Source: Leadbetterella byssophila_A (GTDB lineage: Bacteria; Bacteroidota; Bacteroidia; Cytophagales; Spirosomataceae). From it: DNA of 64,000 nucleotides. Below are positions 60,706-64,000 of this stretch, in pieces (the first letter of the stretch is position 1; each line of letters starts with the position of its first letter). The notes beneath the pieces were generated by a model. That model did no database searches. It was not told where the DNA came from and worked only from the letters and a program-made list of their open reading frames with translations. The stretch lies in NCBI GenBank assembly GCA_040394735.1, contig JBEBRR010000010.1:1-64000 (forward strand). Reading direction: 5' to 3'. The translations under genes and the position numbers were made by a program.

Positions 60706-62413
60706 TATCAATATTGATTCTGTTAAAGACCGTACTTTTGATGCCATCGTTATCGGCTCAGGAATCAGCGGAGGCTGGGCAGCGAAGGAACTTTGTGAAA
60801 AAGGGCTGAAAACACTGGTGCTGGAAAGAGGCCGTGAGGTAAAGCATATTACGGATTACCCCACCACCAATAAGATGCCATGGGAATTTGAACACCGTAA
60901 TCAGCTTACCCGCGAGATGAAAGAGGCTAATCCCATTGCGAGCCGCTGCTATGCTTTTTATGAAGGTACGGAGCATTTCTTTGTAAAAGATAATGAGCAC
61001 CCGTATATCCAGGAAAAACCGTTCGATTGGCTGCGGGGCTACCAGACAGGAGGAAAATCGCTCCTGTGGGCAAGGCAAACCCAACGCTGGTCAGACTTTG
61101 ATTTTGAAGGACCTGCCCGCGACGGATTTGCGGTAGACTGGCCCATCCGTTATGCCGATATCGCTCCATGGTACAGTTACGTAGAGCGCTATGCGGGGAT
61201 TTCCGGGAACCGCGACGGACTGAAAAACCTGCCGGACGGAGAATTTCTTCCCGCACACGAAATGAACTGTGTGGAATCCTATTTCCAGCAGCAGGTAAGT
61301 AAACATTACAAAGACCGGAATATTATCCAGGGTCGCTGCGCTCACCTGACCGATAACCGCCAGATTTACCTTGATCAGAGCCGGTCCAAGTGCATGCATC
61401 GTACTATTTGTGAAAGAGGATGCCCCTATGGCGGATATTTCAGCAGTAACTCCTCAACGCTTCCGGCGGCAGAAAGAACCGGGAACATGACCCTGAGACC
61501 GCATTCAGTGGTACATTCCATTATTTATGACGAAAAGCTGGGTAAAGCCGGCGGAGTAAAAGTCATAGATGCAAATACCAAAGAGGAAATTGACTTTTTT
61601 GCAAAGGTAATATTCCTGAATGCGTCAGCCATTAATTCCAACCTGGTGCTTCTGAACAGTATCTCTTCCCGTTTTCCGAACGGCTTGGGAAATGATAATG
61701 GCCTCCTGGGTAAATATGTGGCGTTTCATAATTATAACCGGACAATTTCTGCGGAATATGAAGGCTACCTGGATAAGACCACGGAGGGTAGAAGGCCGAA
61801 TTCTCCGTATGTTCCACGCTTCCGGAATGTGGATAAGCAGGAGACCGATTTCCTGAGGGGCTATGCTGCCGGCTTCCAGGCGTCACGAAATCCGTATTAC
61901 AGTGGCGAAGGCTGGGGCGAGGAGCTGAAAAACGGGCTGGACACCCGGAAATACAACGATTACTGGTCGGTAGGGTCACACATGATGGGCGAAACCATTC
62001 CGAAAGAAAGCAATTATGTGGCATTGGATTCAAAGGAAAAAGACGCCTGGGGTATTCCGCTGCTGAGAATTTCCATCGATTACGATGAGAACGATAAAAA
62101 AATGGAGCAGGATTATATGGATCAGTTCAGCGAAATGTTTGAGAAAGCCGGTTTCAAGAATGTTAAAACCCATGAGTCCAAGCGGAATCCGGGTAACGAC
62201 ATCCATGAAATGGGAGGTGTCCGGATGGGGCATGATCCGAAAACGTCGCTTCTTGATAAGTGGCATGCGCTTCATCACTGTCAGAATGTTTTTGTAACTG
62301 ACGGCGCCTGCATGACCTCCACTTCTACCCAGAACCCGTCGCTGACCTATATGGCGTTTGCTGCCCGGGCGGTAGACTATGCCGTGAAGCAAATGAAGAA
62401 GGGAGAACTGTAA
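60698..62413 (+). CDS. GMC-family FAD-dependent oxidoreductase
   Basis: Flavin dehydrogenase of the glucose-methanol-choline family, probably oxidising a sugar or sugar alcohol in the periplasm together with the preceding subunit. The 571-residue protein has the FAD-binding GSGISGGWAAKEL near residue 20, a cysteine-bearing CMHRTICERGCPYGG insert (about 228-242) and the C-terminal GMC region with NPSLTYMAFAARAVD. The start ATG at 60698 was chosen over TTG at 60689. Pairs of this type in Bacteroidota include 3-dehydrogenases of glycosides; the electron acceptor, often a c-type cytochrome, is not encoded nearby. Confidence 0.92.
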   Translation: MPNINIDSVKDRTFDAIVIGSGISGGWAAKELCEKGLKTLVLERGREVKHITDYPTTNKMPWEFEHRNQLTREMKEANPIASRCYAFYEGTEHFFVKDNEHPYIQEKPFDWLRGYQTGGKSLLWARQTQRWSDFDFEGPARDGFAVDWPIRYADIAPWYSYVERYAGISGNRDGLKNLPDGEFLPAHEMNCVESYFQQQVSKHYKDRNIIQGRCAHLTDNRQIYLDQSRSKCMHRTICERGCPYGGYFSSNSSTLPAAERTGNMTLRPHSVVHSIIYDEKLGKAGGVKVIDANTKEEIDFFAKVIFLNASAINSNLVLLNSISSRFPNGLGNDNGLLGKYVAFHNYNRTISAEYEGYLDKTTEGRRPNSPYVPRFRNVDKQETDFLRGYAAGFQASRNPYYSGEGWGEELKNGLDTRKYNDYWSVGSHMMGETIPKESNYVALDSKEKDAWGIPLLRISIDYDENDKKMEQDYMDQFSEMFEKAGFKNVKTHESKRNPGNDIHEMGGVRMGHDPKTSLLDKWHALHHCQNVFVTDGACMTSTSTQNPSLTYMAFAARAVDYAVKQMKKGEL

Positions 62414-62440
62414 CGTGCATAGTGTTACGGGCAGTTTGTT

Positions 62441-62448
62441 TAACTTTG
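62441..62448 (+). promoter_or_regulatory. -7 box 4 bases before priA
   Basis: TAACTTTG is an exact TAnnTTTG match ending 4 bases before the ATG at 62453, the same distance as for nrnA. It predicts a leaderless priA message. Confidence 0.5.
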
Positions 62449-62452
62449 TAAT

Positions 62453-64000
62453 ATGGAAAACACAGCGCTTTTCATAGATGTGGTTCTGCCCGTACCTATC
62501 CCTCAGTATTTCACCTATCGGCTGCCGCGGGAAACTGCCCCGCTGGTAAAAGCCGGGGCCCGTGTGGTGGTGGAGTTCGGCAAGTCGCGGGTGCTGACGG
62601 CACTGGTGGTACGGCTGCATAACGATCCGCCGGAGAAATACCCCGCCAAATATATCCGGGAGCTGCTGGATACCGAGCCCGTGGTCACCCGTGACCAGCT
62701 CTGGCTTTTTCAGTGGGTGGCAGAATATTACATGTGTACGGCAGGAGAAGTGCTGAATGTGGCTCTCCCCTCAGGCCTGAAGATCAGTTCCCAATCGAAG
62801 ATTCAATACAATCCCGACTTTAATCATCATGAACTCCTCAATGAGCTGGAAAAATCATTTCTTGACGTCCTTATCCGGGAAGATTCGCTTTCTTATGAAG
62901 AATCAGCCCGGCTGATCGGTGAAACTGACCTGGCAAAATTTATCAAGGGACTGGTGGCCAAGCACGCCGTGGTGCTTTATGAGGAGGTAAGCGAACGCTA
63001 CCGCCCCAGGCTGGTCAGGAAAGTCAGGCTGGGAGAAGAATATGCTTCCGATGAGAGCGCATTGCTGCTGATTGAAAGCCTGAACAAAGCTAAAAAACAG
63101 CAGGAAGCTGTTTTGAAGTATCTCAGTAATATTCCGATCGAAGATCTTCCTTCCCGGAATACGGAAGGAATGGAAAAGAGGCTCTTTAAGGAGCAGGGAA
63201 TTTCAGATACTGCAGTAAATACGCTGCTGGAAAAGGGTATTTTCGAACAGTTTGAGGTTCGTGTGCCAAGGTTTGGCAACGAGAATCCCGGCTCTGAAGC
63301 TGAAATAATGCTTTCAGAAGCACAGCAACAGGCATCAGACGGGATCATGGCCGGTTTTGCGGAAAAAGAGGTAATGCTCTTCCACGGAATCACCGGCAGC
63401 GGCAAGACCGAGGTGTACATTGATATTATCAGAAAAGCATTGGATTCAGGCGCCCAGGTACTGTTTCTGCTACCGGAGATCGCACTGACTACCCAGATTG
63501 TTCGTCGTCTGAGAAAGGTATTCGGGGATAAGATGGGGGTATATCATTCCAAATTCTCTGATAATGAACGGGTAGAAGTCTGGCGGGGAGTGCTGGAAAA
63601 GAAATTCCAGTTTGTGGTGGGCGTGCGTTCTTCCATTTTTCTGCCTTTCTCAAACCTGGGGCTTATCATTGTGGATGAGGAGCATGAAGCTTCGTATAAG
63701 CAGTTTGACCCTGCGCCCCGCTATCATGCCCGCGACGTAGCCATCATGCTGGCACAGAAAGTGCATTCCAAAGTATTGCTGGGCTCCGCCACTCCTTCCA
63801 TAGAGTCTTATTACCAGGCGCAGAGCGGAAAATACGGACTCGTCACCCTTTCTGAACGCTTCGGTGATGCACAGCTGCCGGATATTCAGCTGGTAAACCT
63901 CCGTGTGGAAAGAGAAAACAAAACGCTGCAAAAGGAATTCAGTTCGTTGCTGCTTGAAGGCATACGCGAAAACCTGGAACGTAAAAAGCAGAGCATTATC
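62453..64000 (+). CDS. priA: Primosomal protein N' (replication restart helicase PriA), partial
   Basis: DNA helicase that reloads the replisome at stalled forks. The frame runs open from ATG 62453 to the window edge, giving 516 codons; PriA proteins are usually a little over 800 residues long in Bacteroidota, so the zinc-binding motifs and helicase motifs IV-VI lie beyond the window. Visible are the 3'-DNA-binding domain (about 1-105, VVLPVPIPQYFTYRLP), a winged-helix-like part, Walker A GITGSGKTEVY with K318, helicase motif II DEEH (408-411), and motif III region LLGSATPS. No frameshift is seen. Confidence 0.95.
   Translation, partial: MENTALFIDVVLPVPIPQYFTYRLPRETAPLVKAGARVVVEFGKSRVLTALVVRLHNDPPEKYPAKYIRELLDTEPVVTRDQLWLFQWVAEYYMCTAGEVLNVALPSGLKISSQSKIQYNPDFNHHELLNELEKSFLDVLIREDSLSYEESARLIGETDLAKFIKGLVAKHAVVLYEEVSERYRPRLVRKVRLGEEYASDESALLLIESLNKAKKQQEAVLKYLSNIPIEDLPSRNTEGMEKRLFKEQGISDTAVNTLLEKGIFEQFEVRVPRFGNENPGSEAEIMLSEAQQQASDGIMAGFAEKEVMLFHGITGSGKTEVYIDIIRKALDSGAQVLFLLPEIALTTQIVRRLRKVFGDKMGVYHSKFSDNERVEVWRGVLEKKFQFVVGVRSSIFLPFSNLGLIIVDEEHEASYKQFDPAPRYHARDVAIMLAQKVHSKVLLGSATPSIESYYQAQSGKYGLVTLSERFGDAQLPDIQLVNLRVERENKTLQKEFSSLLLEGIRENLERKKQSII

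Overview
The window looks like the chromosome of a Cytophagales-type member of the Bacteroidota. The evidence is a SusC/SusD locus with a membrane-anchored triple-tyrosine/LuxR regulator, many lipoproteins, a bacillithiol gene (bshC), almost no Shine-Dalgarno sequences, and repeated TAnnTTTG boxes (the -7 element of the Bacteroidota housekeeping sigma factor) upstream of genes. Base composition is close to 50% GC. No phage, integrase, IS transposase, CRISPR or rRNA is visible. The gene content is mostly core metabolism plus polysaccharide use and efflux.

Layout. 1-5754: tail of an outer-membrane protein, purU and der (minus), an EamA-type transporter, an MsbA-like ABC exporter. 5857-13206: S41 peptidase, ilvE, a GH9 glycosidase, nrnA and two tandem FKBP lipoproteins (all plus). 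13257-18003: minus-strand branched-chain operon leuC-leuD-cimA-leuB, in which the synthase carries citramalate-synthase specificity residues. 18260-20717: an SPFH protein and a GT-C-fold glycosyltransferase, convergent around a nested inverted repeat. 20827-30454: a small polysaccharide utilisation locus (regulator, SusC, SusD, PKD lipoprotein, GH16). 30582-42976: two adjacent RND efflux operons, tetR-tolC-MFP-RND and small His-rich protein-MFP-RND-OMF. 43232-48084: ppk1, msrA, a HIT protein, a flippase. 48227-51789: tRNA-Leu(UAG), tig, clpP, clpX. 51830-64000: P1 peptidase, GH2 enzyme, DUF4177 protein, dihydroorotase, TPR protein, mnmD-like gene, bshC, a gluconate-dehydrogenase-subunit-3/GMC oxidoreductase pair, and the first two thirds of priA.

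Themes. ilvE and the leu/cim operon serve branched-chain amino acids. The PUL, GH9 and GH2 genes serve glycan breakdown at the cell surface and periplasm. tig-clpP-clpX and the FKBPs serve protein folding and turnover.

No wholly new multi-gene system could be made out. The most unusual signals are in the gaps between genes. These are short arrays with a strict 7-bp period but unrelated unit sequences in at least four gaps, a nested palindromic element at 19231-19350, a second dispersed repeat family built on CACAAAG/CTTTGTG, and -7 boxes that end only 4-8 bases before start codons, which implies leaderless transcripts. No stretch longer than 300 bases lacks a gene; the larger gaps (18004-18259, 27278-27517, 42977-43231) are covered by regulatory entries or noted with their neighbours.
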